From Siphonodentalium dalli (taxonomy: Eukaryota > Mollusca > Scaphopoda > Gadilida > Siphonodentaliidae): a DNA stretch of 64,000 nt. Under the pieces are notes generated by a model that had not been told where the DNA came from, made no database searches, and was given only the letters and a program-made list of their open reading frames with translations. The position numbers were made by a program, and so were the translations under genes. This document shows, piece by piece, positions 24,061-35,069 of the stretch. Position 1 is the first letter of the stretch; each line of letters starts with the position of its first letter. The stretch is from NCBI GenBank assembly GCA_032622095.1, contig CP136062.1, forward strand, positions 155,678,875-155,742,874, read 5' to 3'.

Positions 24061-24329
24061 TAATAATATGCATAAGAAAGAGGATAACAGCAAAATCACT
24101 CAACATTATATTAGGACAAAACAAAACAATTGTGGTGCAAAATAAGGTAATGTCCGATAAAATTGACTGGACAATTTCTTAAATGAGACCATTAAATTGG
24201 GTGGATAATAATTGAATTAACTTACTGGAAATTCCCAACTTATCCCAAGTCCGCTAAGTTAGATATATTGTAGGCCCATGTACCTATCATCGCCACTCTC
24301 CAATGGATTAAAATTTTCCAACTAGTACT

Positions 24330-24560
24330 TCATTCCGTCCAGCTGATGGAAACTCCCAAATTGACACCCCTATAATAAAGGTTCGAATGGTTTCCAAATG
24401 ATGACCATTCTGTCCAGATGTTGGAAACCTCAACTGACACCCCTATAATAAAGGTTCGAATGGTTTCCAGCTGATGACCATTCTGTCCAGATGTTGAAAA
24501 CTCCCCAACTGACACCCCTATAATAAAGGTTCGAAAGGTTTTCAGCTGATGACAATTCAA
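24330..24560. repeat. 74-bp minisatellite, about three units
   Basis: GACACCCCTATAATAAAGG recurs at 24,363, 24,436 and 24,511 (period 73-75 bp), each followed by TTCGAA-GGTTT and CTGATGACCATTCTGTCCAG-like sequence. Confidence 0.9.
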
Positions 24561-25184
24561 TCCAAACAGTTGACCGAAATTAGGATATCATTCCAATTTT
24601 GGTCCAAAAATAGAAGAATTAAAACAATTTCAACCATTTTTAGTTTAAACATATTTATTTGTCTAATCTATATAACCCATGACATATAACACATATATTG
24701 TGGAATTGGAGGACAGATGCTAAATCACTTATGGGTACCCATCTCCCATATCACTGATAAATAAATAATTAGTAATAGCAAAGCAACTTGACTACAAAAC
24801 AAGTTGAACATATCACCGGTCACCCCCACCATTTTTGTCATGTTCCTCCAACTAACTTACCAGGCATGGATGCCATTTCCAACTGCTAAACGTTTTACCA
24901 AGGTTGCAGGTGAGACACCAAATACAAGTTTGTGAAACCCGAGTTCCAACTTTAAAACAACCCGTTTGTTTTAAACTTGATATCCAGTCTAAATATAACG
25001 GTGAATGCTCAGCAATTGACATGGATTTCACAATTTCATCCGTTAACGAACGGATATCAATAGTCTCAGAACAGGTGAGTGGCCACATGTGAGACTCATA
25101 CATGGGGTGACTATATGTTTTTTGTTGTGGTGGAGGTTTTCATCTTCTAATTCCAATCTGCATCCCACCTAATTCCCAACTATA

Positions 25185-26640
25185 GAGAAAACGGACGACA
25201 CGACGCTCGTACTTGATGGTTCTGAAAATAGTATACGTGAATCGTACTTAACACTGGACGAATTTGCTCGGATATCGGGTCTGCGCATAAATCCTGAAAA
25301 ATATCAATCAGGCATGGATAGGGATAGGGTCACAAAATACGACAAGCTACATGTATTACGGAACTAAACCTGTCTACTGTAAGCATTTAACAAAAAATTA
25401 GGGATACATTTCTAATTTGATAATCATGAATATAAAATACAATGATAGACTCGAAGATATAGAAAAGATCACACACGTTTGGAAACACAGACTCCTGACC
25501 CCTTTAGGTAGAATAACAGTTGTCAAATCCCTCATCTTACCAAAATTGACCCACTTATTTATAACTCTTCCACGTCCAGATACAGCTTTTTTGAAAGCCC
25601 TAAATACCTGTTTATACAATTTCATTTGGAATTCCAAACGTGATAGAATAAAAAGCAAACAACTATGTGCCGACCATATGCGCGGAGGTTTGAAGATGAT
25701 TAATGTTGAAAACTTTGATAGCGCCATGAAAATTAACTGGATACGACGCTTGATTTGCAAACAATCGAAATAGGCTTCATTGTGCAATACCACCCCTTTC
25801 TTAAACGACCAACTATCTCTCACTTACCATGCAAATTATATTGTAAAGCAAACAAACAAGTTCGCAAATCCATTCTAGAGAGATGATTTCGGCGCATGGT
25901 GTAAACTTATGCGATCAAATAATAATATTATGGCCTCAAATATCTGGAATAATCCGAATATAAAAATCGGAGGCTCGTCGATCAACTTTAAATCTTGGAG
26001 AGATGCGGGGATATATTTTATAAATGATCTATTCCAACCAGAGAGTAAATGCCATACCCCATATACATTATATTCAACTTTCAACATCGTGCCGATTTCA
26101 TAACAATCAGCAACACAATACGTCATATACTGTCATTGGCAAGTTCTCTTAATCAACCCTTAATTCGTGTACCCTGCACATGCCCACACAATAATCTTCC
26201 TCCGATACTCAGTGACTTAAAAAGCGGACAATTATTTTACACAATTCTAGCAAGTGGGAACACTATGCCGAATGCATGCCAAAAATGGGAATCCGAAATA
26301 GGCGAATAGATAGAAAATTGGGAAGATTATTTGAGCATTCCCTTTAAAATTGGTACGAAATTACAGTGGCTCCAATTCAGAATCAATACACGAATTATTA
26401 GTACCAATACATTTCTGAAGGTGGCTAACCTTCGAGTCGATGGTTTTTGTAATCGCTGTCAAAACATACAAGAAACAAATACTAATATTTGCTGGGATTG
26501 TCCCCATGTCCAAACTTTTATAAACGAAATTTCAACATGGACAAGAAACAACCAATTCCCCGTTGATCTACAAAAATGAATATCATTTTCAGTATAGTCC
26601 ATGAACACAGAAATTAAAAAAGTTATATTTTCCTGCTGGT
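25185..26640 (+). pseudogene. LINE reverse-transcriptase relic (L1/Tx1-like), C-terminal half
   Basis: Coding fragments in shifting frames spell the second half of a non-LTR reverse transcriptase. A DDTTLVLDGSENS stretch at 25,194-25,232 corresponds to the catalytic ADD box, but the Ala is now Thr. It continues as ARISGLRINPEK, then WKHRLLTPLGRITVVKSLI and PKLTHLFITLPRPD (25,480-25,590), FIWNSKRDRIK, GGLKMINVENFDSAMKINW (to 25,741), and finally LQWLQFRINTRIIST and CNRCQ...CWDCPHVQTF (26,350-26,520), the terminal Cys/His region. Several frameshifts and a stop near 25,771 make it dead. Homology from family knowledge; the clade assignment is tentative. Confidence 0.85.
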
Positions 26641-27639
26641 TTTGAAACAATATATGTATAGAACAAAATTCAAGCCCATGCAGTTGTCTCGCTTGTTCCT
26701 TTGTGATGTCAAAGTTAGATATGAATGCGAGAGATACAGCGCAAAATGTAATATGAATCGTGACTTCGATAACCAGTGGCTGACACTTCGATATGCCTTA
26801 AAAATTCTGTGAAATTGTGGATATTGCTCAATAAACTAGAAACAAAACTGAACTAATGTGGGTATCTAAACGCAGCAACTGTGTTTAGACAACACCATGA
26901 ATTATACCAACATTAAATAAAATACATACAAATAAAAACACAGAAACCAGAGCGAGAGTGCTCGATTGCGGTCGGAACTATTAAGAAACTGACCATTGTG
27001 CAAACACAGATAACACATAATATCAAAACAGACAACAATACTGCTTTGAGAACAGCCAATATATAAAACCTGTATAAAATTAGACAGCAAAATTTAATTT
27101 AATTTAACAAGGCTCCGGCATATAACATTTGAAGTAGCTGGCAAATAAACCTCATGAATGATTGATAATATATTTATAATCTGTTGAATATGGGGTCAAT
27201 TCATCAAGTTGATAATTGGGTAGTTGACTCAGTAGTTGATCCCTCGCCCAACAGCCAGCCTCCCACCACATAGCATACATGGTATCCACTTCCCTCCATG
27301 TTAACATGTTCTCTCGAAGCATAGCATCGAACATTCAAAACTCAAAGATCAAACCCTGTTTCCAAGAGTCAAAGATCTGACATATTTTGGAGATTTTTGT
27401 TTTTGAACAATATGATCAACTTGCATAGATTGTTTCGGATGATCTGTCTCGACAGAGGAGACGGTATCCATTAATTGCGCTACTGGTTCTGGAACAGGAA
27501 TAGTATCACTATTCCTGCACGTGCGTTGCTAGTGATACGCTGACGAGTTTAGTACGACTCTGTGTTTGAGTGCTGTTGTCAGCACACGTTTTGTAGACCC
27601 TATTGTTGAGTACGTAACCTGTGGCCGAGGACAAACTAT
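26641..27639. other. Spacer; retroelement debris, no gene recognised
   Basis: The sequence around 26,805-26,880 resembles 29,965-30,055 (CAATAAACT, GACAAAACTGAA, TGTGGGTATCTAA/TGTGAGTGTCTAA), so a short repeat links this region to 30 kb. A minus-strand frame at 27,334-27,152 (starts MFDAMLRENML) may be the tail of the ORF1 relic upstream. Confidence 0.4.
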
Positions 27640-28235
27640 TTTCTTAGCATCTATATATGACAGATTCGTCTCAGCATTATATCATTGAATCTTGAATTCA
27701 TACTCCAAATTGGGACATGGACGATCCATTGAAGCATGTTAACCTTGAGAGTTTGAACATTTCTTAATACTCGTACAATCCTTATGACCAGGAATGGAAA
27801 AGTGTGCGCACCTGGTTTCTTCACTTTTACAATGTTCATGGTCATAGCCTTGACAGTTAAAACATTGAAATGGGTTTGGAACATATTTGCTTATATCCGT
27901 CTTCATATACCGAACCTTCAATGTCGGTGGAAGGTCAGAATATAAATATTCAACGGAACGATTTGACCATCAGCTGTCTTAGTAAATCTGCGGACTTCTG
28001 GAACTCCCTGTGGTGTTCTCAGCCAATATCTCTGATTCAAAGGAATCAGCTATATCGCGAATTCTCAACACAGCTCTACTACTGTTCAATGACTTGAGAG
28101 GTGTGATCAATATTGGTGTTTGTGCAATAGATGTTAATTGCATAAGAGCGTTTGCTTGAATTTTTCTTGAACATTCGATCAGAAGAGATCCATTTAGTGG
28201 CCAGTCCTGATCGGTATGACAAATTTTAGTTGTTC
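27640..28235 (-). pseudogene. LINE ORF1 (gag-like) relic with zinc knuckles
   Basis: Minus-strand fragments reconstruct the normal order of an I/Nimb-type LINE ORF1: WPLNGSLLIECSRKIQANAL, LNSSRAVLRIRDI and FESEILAENTTG, then after a frame change VPEVRRFTKTADGQIVPLN and IYILTF, then YMKTDISKYVPNPFQCFNC. The CCHC knuckle CFNCQGYDHEHC (C-x2-C-x4-H-x4-C pattern partly degraded) is followed by HFSIPGHKDC and KKCSNSQG. At least two frameshifts are visible. No matching reverse transcriptase follows on the minus strand, so it is a fragment. It lies directly 3' of the dispersed repeat at 28,276. Confidence 0.85.
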
Positions 28236-28275
28236 GGCTATGCTTTGTAGCGTTTTATCAATCACATACTTCACA

Positions 28276-29860
28276 CATCAGCCTCTTGGTACCTCGCCAT
28301 AATGAGACAGGCGTTTACAGTATAGTATTGAAACATTTAAGTCACGAAGACGAAATTTATGGCACAACACACGCGAAAAACAACACACAACTAGACACCA
28401 GAAACAAAATACAGCAGACGGCAGAAATGTAATCTGAAAAACTGTGAGCGACGTGACTGATTGATTGGACAGGGTCAACTCAACCACCCGTCTTGAAGAG
28501 ATGTAGGACCAAAGAGGACCATGAGCTAAGCCGTTACCACAGGTCGATGTCTCACTTGACACGGCTGCCCTAGTATCCCCAGAACTCCTGCTCCACATAT
28601 CAAGGGATGCACCCCTCGGCAAAAGTGGGCCACTTTAGGGGATTCTAACCCCTGGCAGTGGGGCATTAAACCTATTCTACCCGGGCCCACACGGGGAAAT
28701 ATTTCTTTATTATGATCAATTGGCAGCAAGCATTAGAAAAACAGTGGTATATATGGAGACAAGTAAGTGTTGATCGAGTTTGCATGGTGAATATCCATGC
28801 ACTCCCAATGGCGATTCCTCAATAAATCACCCGAATAGGTTAAAGTGAAATGGATTTTGTATCAGATGCTGAAATGCGTCTACGATTAGGTTAACGTGTC
28901 GGATTTCGATAGCTGTTCAACTTAATTATAACAAGGCAAGTTTGAAAGTCACATGTGAAATTAAAGACACGTCATGGATAGGAGCCTGAAATATCAGAGC
29001 TCATGGAAATATGTATGATATGTCACTGATATGGACAGTAATGTCACCCCGAGAGCCTCGGGTTGCATTCCGTTCTCGATCGGCGATACATATCCGCGTT
29101 GCTCTCAAGCACCGGCGATAACTGCATACTGTACTTGCATATTTGCCCAAACATGTCTCGTGTTGCCATCGCTTCCATCGATCACACATACGCGACTATA
29201 GATATAAAGATCCTTATTTGACATTGCTATGTGGATTATGCATGGCGGCATGTTAATCGGCGTCATTACTGTGGCATCACTGTAAACAATAATTAATCCT
29301 CCAATACCCATATTATAACCAAGAGTACACAATAAATTGACAAAGCATAGTGAATTGTTTGATGATAACATAAGAGAGGATCGCATATCACGTCTAAGGT
29401 TTTGAGTCCTCTCTTAAGTGTTCAGTCTTTTGGAACCAAGAGCGTATTGGTGAGAAGATTTAATTGCACGATATTTTAAAGTAGAAATAATTCATCAAAT
29501 TGCTCTCTTAAGTTTCACAATTAGTGTTTTCCTTTAAATTATATATATATAATGTTCGAACTTGTGTCCCTGGTATGCAGTCAGCAACAAAACATGCTAA
29601 ACAGATGGGTGAGGTACATGTGGTATTGGAATCCGGTGTATGATTTACAGCTGAAATGCGGGCATATAACTATATGTCAGTACATGTATATTAATAACCT
29701 CTATATATTTTCGGCTTATACAACGCGTTCGTATTATGTATGTTAGCTGAAATGCAGAATATTAACTTATCAGTACAAGGTTCCACCCCGTTTTTCACAA
29801 CAAAGTACCAAATTGTGTACACATGTGGATTGTCTTGTGACGGTCTTGTATATAATCCAC
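28276..29860. repeat. Dispersed ~1.5-kb repeat, unit 2
   Basis: Partner of 20,731-22,200 in the same orientation, with an extra ~70 bp near 29,681-29,752. On the minus strand it lies immediately upstream of the LINE ORF1 relic at 28,235-27,640, consistent with being that element's 5' region. The frame at 28,622-28,278 (starting MPRGASLDMWSRSSGD) is also present in unit 1 in diverged form but is not recognised. Confidence 0.75.
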
Positions 29861-30104
29861 ACCAAATTGCTCAGTGCGATAATCAGGGGACAAAGTATCT
29901 CTGTGCACATGTTTGCTGTACATTTCTGGTGACAACCACTACTGCTTTACAACTATAATGGAACAGTGCAATTATTTTGTGAAATCGTGGATGGTGGCCA
30001 ATAAACTGAAACTAATTAGTGACAAAACTGAAGAAATGTGAGTGTCTAATCTGGCATACGTAAAGAAAGTTAGCATATATGTTATGACTTTTGATGACAC
30101 TCAA

Positions 30105-30425
30105 GTTTACACTCCTACAAGCCACATATGCAAGGCAATATATACTGAACTTCGGCGACATTGGAAAATGAGAAAATACATTCAAAACGACTCAATTTTT
30201 TTAAAACGTTAGTCATCTCTAAGTATCAGTCGACCTGACTACTACAATTCTATTTTAATTGGTGTACTATATAATCAGGTATCTCAGCGTCTGCAGAAAA
30301 CTGTTGCAAGGATAGTTCTCTGTCGTAGAAGATCTGACGAGAGATGCAATCTGCAAGAATTACATTGGCTACCTGTAGCAGCCATAATTATGTATATACG
30401 ACGGGGAACTATCCTAGCATATATT
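30105..30425 (+). pseudogene. LINE reverse-transcriptase relic (L2/CR1-like), thumb region
   Basis: Plus-strand fragments read SHICKAIYTELRRHWKMRKY (about 30,120-30,180), DYYNSIL (30,238-30,258), then VSQRLQKTVARIVLCRRRSD and LQELHWLPVAAII. These follow the L2/CR1 order (KAxxxxLRxIxxIRKYL..., DYCNSLL, LQxVQNxAARLV, LKELHWLPV). Frameshifts separate the first parts. The element is short and inactive. Confidence 0.85.
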
Positions 30426-30490
30426 CAATGGTATGAAACACGCGATCCGTGGAATATATCACTTCATTCTTTCACTGCCCTTCAAGTTTG

Positions 30491-30562
30491 TGGACATTCA
30501 ATGTTAGCCATCATTGCGCACTTGCCTTGAGGGCTTATTGAAATGCTACTCTAGTGAGTAGT
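30491..30562. repeat. Short sequence shared with positions 667-735
   Basis: GGACATTCAATGT-AG followed by ACTTGCCTTGAGGGCT-ATTGAAATGCTAC occurs here, at 667-735 in copy A and at 31,445-31,512 in copy B. Here it follows the L2-like relic and is followed by (AAAT)n at 30,607, suggesting the 3' tail of a retroelement or SINE. Confidence 0.6.
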
Positions 30563-30752
30563 TTAAGAATACCAATGCTGATAAATAACTTTAGGAATAG
30601 CCATTAAATAAATAAATAAATATTACACAAACATTTCTTGTAAAAAGTTGGCAAGTCTGATTTAAAAAGGTGATCCACACCGAGTGACCAGACATCTTAC
30701 TTGCATATCTGCGCTGAATGTGGGATCCCACATTTCATCAAAACCAAGAGAC

Positions 30753-30952
30753 AGTGAAAATTATAATGCATTCTGGAGGACTATTGCCTACATGTCTCTG
30801 AATGGTGTAGAAACCTACCAAATTATAAAAAAATACGTCTCTTGTGAGAGAGTTTCGACAGCCTGTGCACCATGCACGCCCGCATCGCCGAAGTGAATTA
30901 AGTCACATTAACGTAGTAGATAATTATACAAATTATCGCGGTATATTTGCTA
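30753..30952 (+). pseudogene. Frameshifted counterpart of the left-edge open frame
   Basis: Copy-B equivalent of 2-202. A seventh A in the A-run breaks the frame that is open in copy A, and the end of the frame differs by a further one-base deletion. If the copy-A frame is a genuine exon, this one is disrupted; if not, both are non-coding. Confidence 0.25.
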
Positions 30953-32968
30953 AAACATATGGTATATAATACCAATCTCATAATGGAAAGTATCATTTGT
31001 TACGTCTTGATTATCTAACCGAGGAACGGCAAGAGTTGATGCTTGAAATTAACACATGCTTCCAATAATAATTCATACTGGAATCGCAAAGGGAAATTAC
31101 TGTTTAAAGTTAAATAGCCCTAAATAAAACAAGCAAATAAGATACAACTCAACATTCCGATTTGTTAGCACCAAATTGGGCACCACTATTTAGCAAATTC
31201 CCGCCACATTTATAGTTATATCCTTGATATAAGTATTTTAATGGTGTGGTTTATAGATACATGAGTGACGGATAGACACCGTTGGTGTCAGGGTGGGATG
31301 GGGAGGGGGCACACAATGAAAACAACTATATTGTAGAATTCCACTAAACTTGTATGATATATTTATAATGTATTCAAACGTTTCAGGCGCGGGTCCAGTG
31401 GAATACATTATTTTTTCTTTCTTTCGCTTTCCTTCAACTTTATGGACATTCAATGTGAGTCATCCGAACTTGCCTTGAGTGCTGATTGAAATGCTACGCG
31501 GATGAGTCTTTATTCGTCTCCATGGTATACTATGGACTTCTGTCGTACATCTCCATCAACCTTGTATAAAATGTTCTCAACGCCATGCTATAGGGAGTCT
31601 AATGGTTTAGTTTAACCATACATCAGTCGATGTCATGGTTGGGGATCAAGGAAGGAACATGATACAAACTTCTTTGTCATCGATTGCCACCAGACGAATA
31701 CATAGTGGAATTTAGATTGTACATGGTATTTAGGGTATGATTTAAAGTTGGCAAAGTGCACCGTCGAAGTGAATGATGGACCCGAAGCTCTTTATAATGT
31801 GTTTTCACTGGGGCCCGAACCATTCAATTGTATAAAGGTTACACCCTCACTATTTCAGAACCAAATAAGTCCAATATGAACATATGTGGATATTTAAGTC
31901 AGACATGAACCTATTTGTACGAGAGTGTGCTGGAAATGTATATGTATGCGTCTATATGATATACTGCACTACATGGTGTACTTTAAAGTCACATGGCGGT
32001 ATGCGCTCCGAAATACACCTAATAATATTCGCTGTAGATTTTTCCCGGTATCGAAATACGTCGAGATATACTTCCATTTTACGGCAGTATAGTCCCAGAC
32101 AGACGCATTGAACTCATACAAAATATAACTTTGAAGACGGTGTTTGGGTGCTAAACAAACAACAGCCATGTCACGGCATGGCACATTAAAGATAATTCTG
32201 TGTTACGCTATTCCCGATATTGTAGAAATAAAGAGCGTTTGTTTCACTTCTGTGCGAAAAATTGAAAACAGCTGGAAGATGTCTGTGACCATGGCAATTA
32301 TTTATCAGAGCATATATATGATGCCGGAATATAAATAGTTCGTGTATCTGTCAATCTATATTATACCTCCTACTAAATTAGACAGACAAATATTTGGAAG
32401 CTCGAATGAGCCATGTCCGTTTAACATACTAAACACATGGTGCGTTCTAAATCAGGAATCGAAGTCGGATAAACCATATTGTAATACGACCTTGCCTAAA
32501 CCTACACACACGGCTCGTCCTGATTGGTCAGTATCATGTATTCCCATGCAGACGCGGACCGTCCTTTTGTAGTACAATTATAGATATTTTGAATTGTACC
32601 ACAAACAATGTGGTACAATCAGTGAAATGCTGCCAACGCCTCGAAATTTCAGAAGTCAAACCATACGGCCATTGGCTAATGTCATGCTAAAGACTGAAGA
32701 AAGAGACATATAATGACTAACTACTGTATTATACTGATTTTTATTTAAGTTAGAACAAAAATAAGTCTTAAATGAATCTGTTTGCCACAAAAATAACGGA
32801 AAGGGGTCGTCGTTCAATAGTGACGCTATGTTTCACTATCAGGTCTAAGAGAAGAATTGTTTGGTGGAAAATCTTACCACGCAGAGCTAGAAACTGGGCT
32901 ATTATATAACAGTTTGAACATATGTCACTACAATTTCGACCAAAACATACAGTCGAATTACAAAAGAA

Positions 32969-33086
32969 ATAAATACACTGCGCATCGACGTGTATAGTAG
33001 AATTTGACCACATAAACTGATTGTACTACCCCGCTTCGCGTCGTCCTACAATCAGTTTATTTGTGGCCGATGCGCAGTGTATTTAT
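32969..33086. repeat. MITE-like hairpin, copy B
   Basis: Same element as 2,182-2,289 but with the fuller left arm AATAAATACACTGCGCATCG, matching the right arm that ends GCAGTGTATTTATG. The longer arm suggests copy B is nearer the original state. It ends only about 60 bp before the Harbinger insertion. Confidence 0.8.
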
Positions 33087-33145
33087 GTCTTAAATAGATA
33101 AGAGCAACATCTCTATAAAGTGTCGCACAATTAACTAAACTTATA

Positions 33146-33163
33146 GGTCCGAATCGGCATCTC
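33146..33163 (+). repeat. Harbinger left terminal inverted repeat
   Basis: GGTCCGAATCGGCATCTC, matching the right end perfectly. Similarity continues inward more loosely (TGGTTTAGACTAGGTTT against CAGTTTAGACCTAGTTT). Confidence 0.97.
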
Positions 33164-33345
33164 TGGTTTAGACTAGGTTTTATTCTAAACCAGGTTTAAC
33201 TCCAGTTTAAACTAGGTTTAAGTAGGGTTTAAACTTGGTTTTACAGTAGTTAAACCAGGTTTATGGGAGTAAAACTGGGTTTTAGTGTACTTAAACCAAG
33301 TTTTGTGATAAACTCAGTTTAAGTTGAAACTAGGTTTTATTAACG
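33164..33345. repeat. Subterminal AAACC(A/T)GGTTTA repeat cluster, left end
   Basis: About nine short, partly palindromic motifs of the form TAAACCAGGTTTA, TTTAAACTAGGTTTA, AAACTTGGTTTT and AAACTGGGTTTT packed into 180 bp, with two more near 33,510-33,540. Zebrafish Harbinger3 work showed that the Myb-like protein recognises subterminal DNA; these are the natural candidate sites here. Binding is inferred. Confidence 0.8.
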
Positions 33346-33704
33346 TGATAAAGTTATGGTAATATTACTAATTGTTTGTGGTGAATTGGCTATATAATCA
33401 TCAGTATAAGCTTAGGTATATATGATTTATACGTACCATACGTCTCGCCTCGAACATACACCTTTAAATATACTTTGAAAAAAATTCAAAGTTAAACCAC
33501 CCTACCCCAGGTTTGACTAAAACCTAGTTTTTTGGGTTTATTTATTCGGCCGATATTTTTCGCCCAATATTGATGTTGTTCTTCGTGAATATGGGAGTGT
33601 TTCTGTTGAATTGGGGGAGGCGTTTATGCTCGGGTAGTTTTGCCACTCAATATTCCTGTGCAGTTTTCTGTACTTATGAGAACACTTCTGACAAATAGGT
33701 CAGT

Positions 33705-34762
33705 GTGATGGATGCTTTCTTGCAATATAGGTTTTACGATTCGCTCGTTCGGAGGTCGCTTTGGCGTCAAAGAGCATGGAGGGATCGGACTGATCCATTT
33801 GACACATTCGACGACGTTGATTTTAAACGACGTTATCGATTCACCAAGGAGTCAACTCGAGAAATTATTCGCTTGGTAGAAAATGACCTGCAGAGTAGCT
33901 ATGGAAGACCGACTGATATGCCGCCATTTCTACAGGTGCTACTTGCGCTGCGTTTTTTTGCGACGGGGAGCTTCCAAATGGTTGTTGGAGATTTATGCAA
34001 CGTCAGCCAGTCAACAACTTGTGAATCAGTTCACAAAGTTTCGAGGGCTCTAGCCAGTAGACGGGAAGAGTACATAAAAACGCCTTTACCAGAAGAATTC
34101 CCGGAAATTGTGAAAGGATTTTACGATATGTTCGGATTTCCACATGTCATCGGAGCTGTTGACTGCACTCACGTGCGAATTTGCGGTCCCGGGGGCGATG
34201 AAGCAGCACGGTTTATCAACAGAAAGGGCTATACATCTATCAACGTGCAGTGCATATGTGATTCTCAACTTAAAATATGGAACATTGTCGCTCGGTGGCC
34301 AGGCAGCACGATGCAAGAATATTTGACAACAGCGTGGTATGTCGAGAAATGGAGGATTTAACTTGTCAGGCATTTTTGATTGGGGATCATGGGTACGCCT
34401 GCATGCCATTTCTAATGACACCTCACCGTGACCCAACGACTCGAGCTGAGCGTGCTTTCAATATTTCTTTATCCAGGACGAGGACAGTTATTGAACGGAC
34501 ATTTGGGTCAATGAAACGCAGGTTTCCGTGTCTCAAGTTCATGCAAACAAAGGTTGAAAATACGCTGCCGATTATAGTTGCTGTTGCTGTCTTGCACAAC
34601 CTGGCGATACAGTTATCAGATACACTTCCCGACGAAGACGATGAACACGAAGATGTTGACGAAGATACTGACGACGCCTCATTCGTTCGATTGGATCTAC
34701 CGGACAACGCTGATGGGGCTGGTGTTAGGGAGGCAGTTGTAGAGAATTATTTCTCTAATTGA
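33705..34762 (+). pseudogene. Harbinger DDE transposase (HARBI1-like), frameshifted
   Basis: The frame from ATG 33,705 encodes the N-terminal helical region, then HVIGAVDCTHVRI with the first catalytic Asp (codon 34,161) and FINRKGYTSINVQ, up to WPGST. There the reading moves to another frame, which continues HDARIFDNS, FLIGDHGYACMPFLMTP (second Asp, codon 34,385) and VIERTFGSMKRRFPC (catalytic Glu, codon 34,493), 36 codons apart as usual for this DDE family. At 34,305-34,312 the sequence looks like a 4-bp loss from a short GCAC repeat at the invariant WPGST-HD junction. It ends at TGA 34,760 with an acidic tail. It converges with the Myb-like gene. A sequencing error at this short repeat is the main alternative. 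Confidence 0.93.
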
Positions 34763-34794
34763 ATTAACACACAAATACATGTACCATATGATCA

Positions 34795-34807
34795 TTTATT
34801 TAATAAA
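34795..34807. terminator. Bidirectional poly(A) signal between the two Harbinger genes
   Basis: TTTATT at 34,795-34,800 is AATAAA for the minus-strand Myb gene, and AATAAA at 34,802-34,807 serves the plus-strand transposase, separated by one T. The stop codons lie only 60 bp apart, so the mature transcripts probably overlap at their 3' ends. Confidence 0.75.
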
Positions 34808-34822
34808 ATATGATTGTAATCA

Positions 34823-35069
34823 TTATGACCTCAATGTGCGAATCTGTTCTGTCAAGAACCTTTCACGCAGCTTTTCGTTGGCTATTTCCAGTTTTAGCTT
34901 CTTGCATTCCAATGCGTGCTTCTCCTTTGCCAGCTCCAACAGACATTTTTCCATTGGCGATAGTCTTTTTTCCATTGCCCTCTTCTTACGATTGGCACGT
35001 TGGCGTTGTGTGTCGGATATCTCCGCACCATCTGATCCTTCCCCCATTTCAACCAGATCTTCAACATCG
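34823..35069 (-). CDS. Myb/SANT-like gene, exon 2 (coiled coil)
   Basis: 247 bp, from acceptor TTTTTTCAG to TAA. It begins SDVEDLVEMGEGSDG and ends EQIRTLRS. The open frame extends upstream into the intron as hydrophobic, low-complexity sequence that does not belong to the protein. Confidence 0.85.

Noticed and set aside
34086-34707. Minus-strand frames overlapping the transposase
   Set aside because: Shadows of the transposase coding sequence, without motifs of their own.
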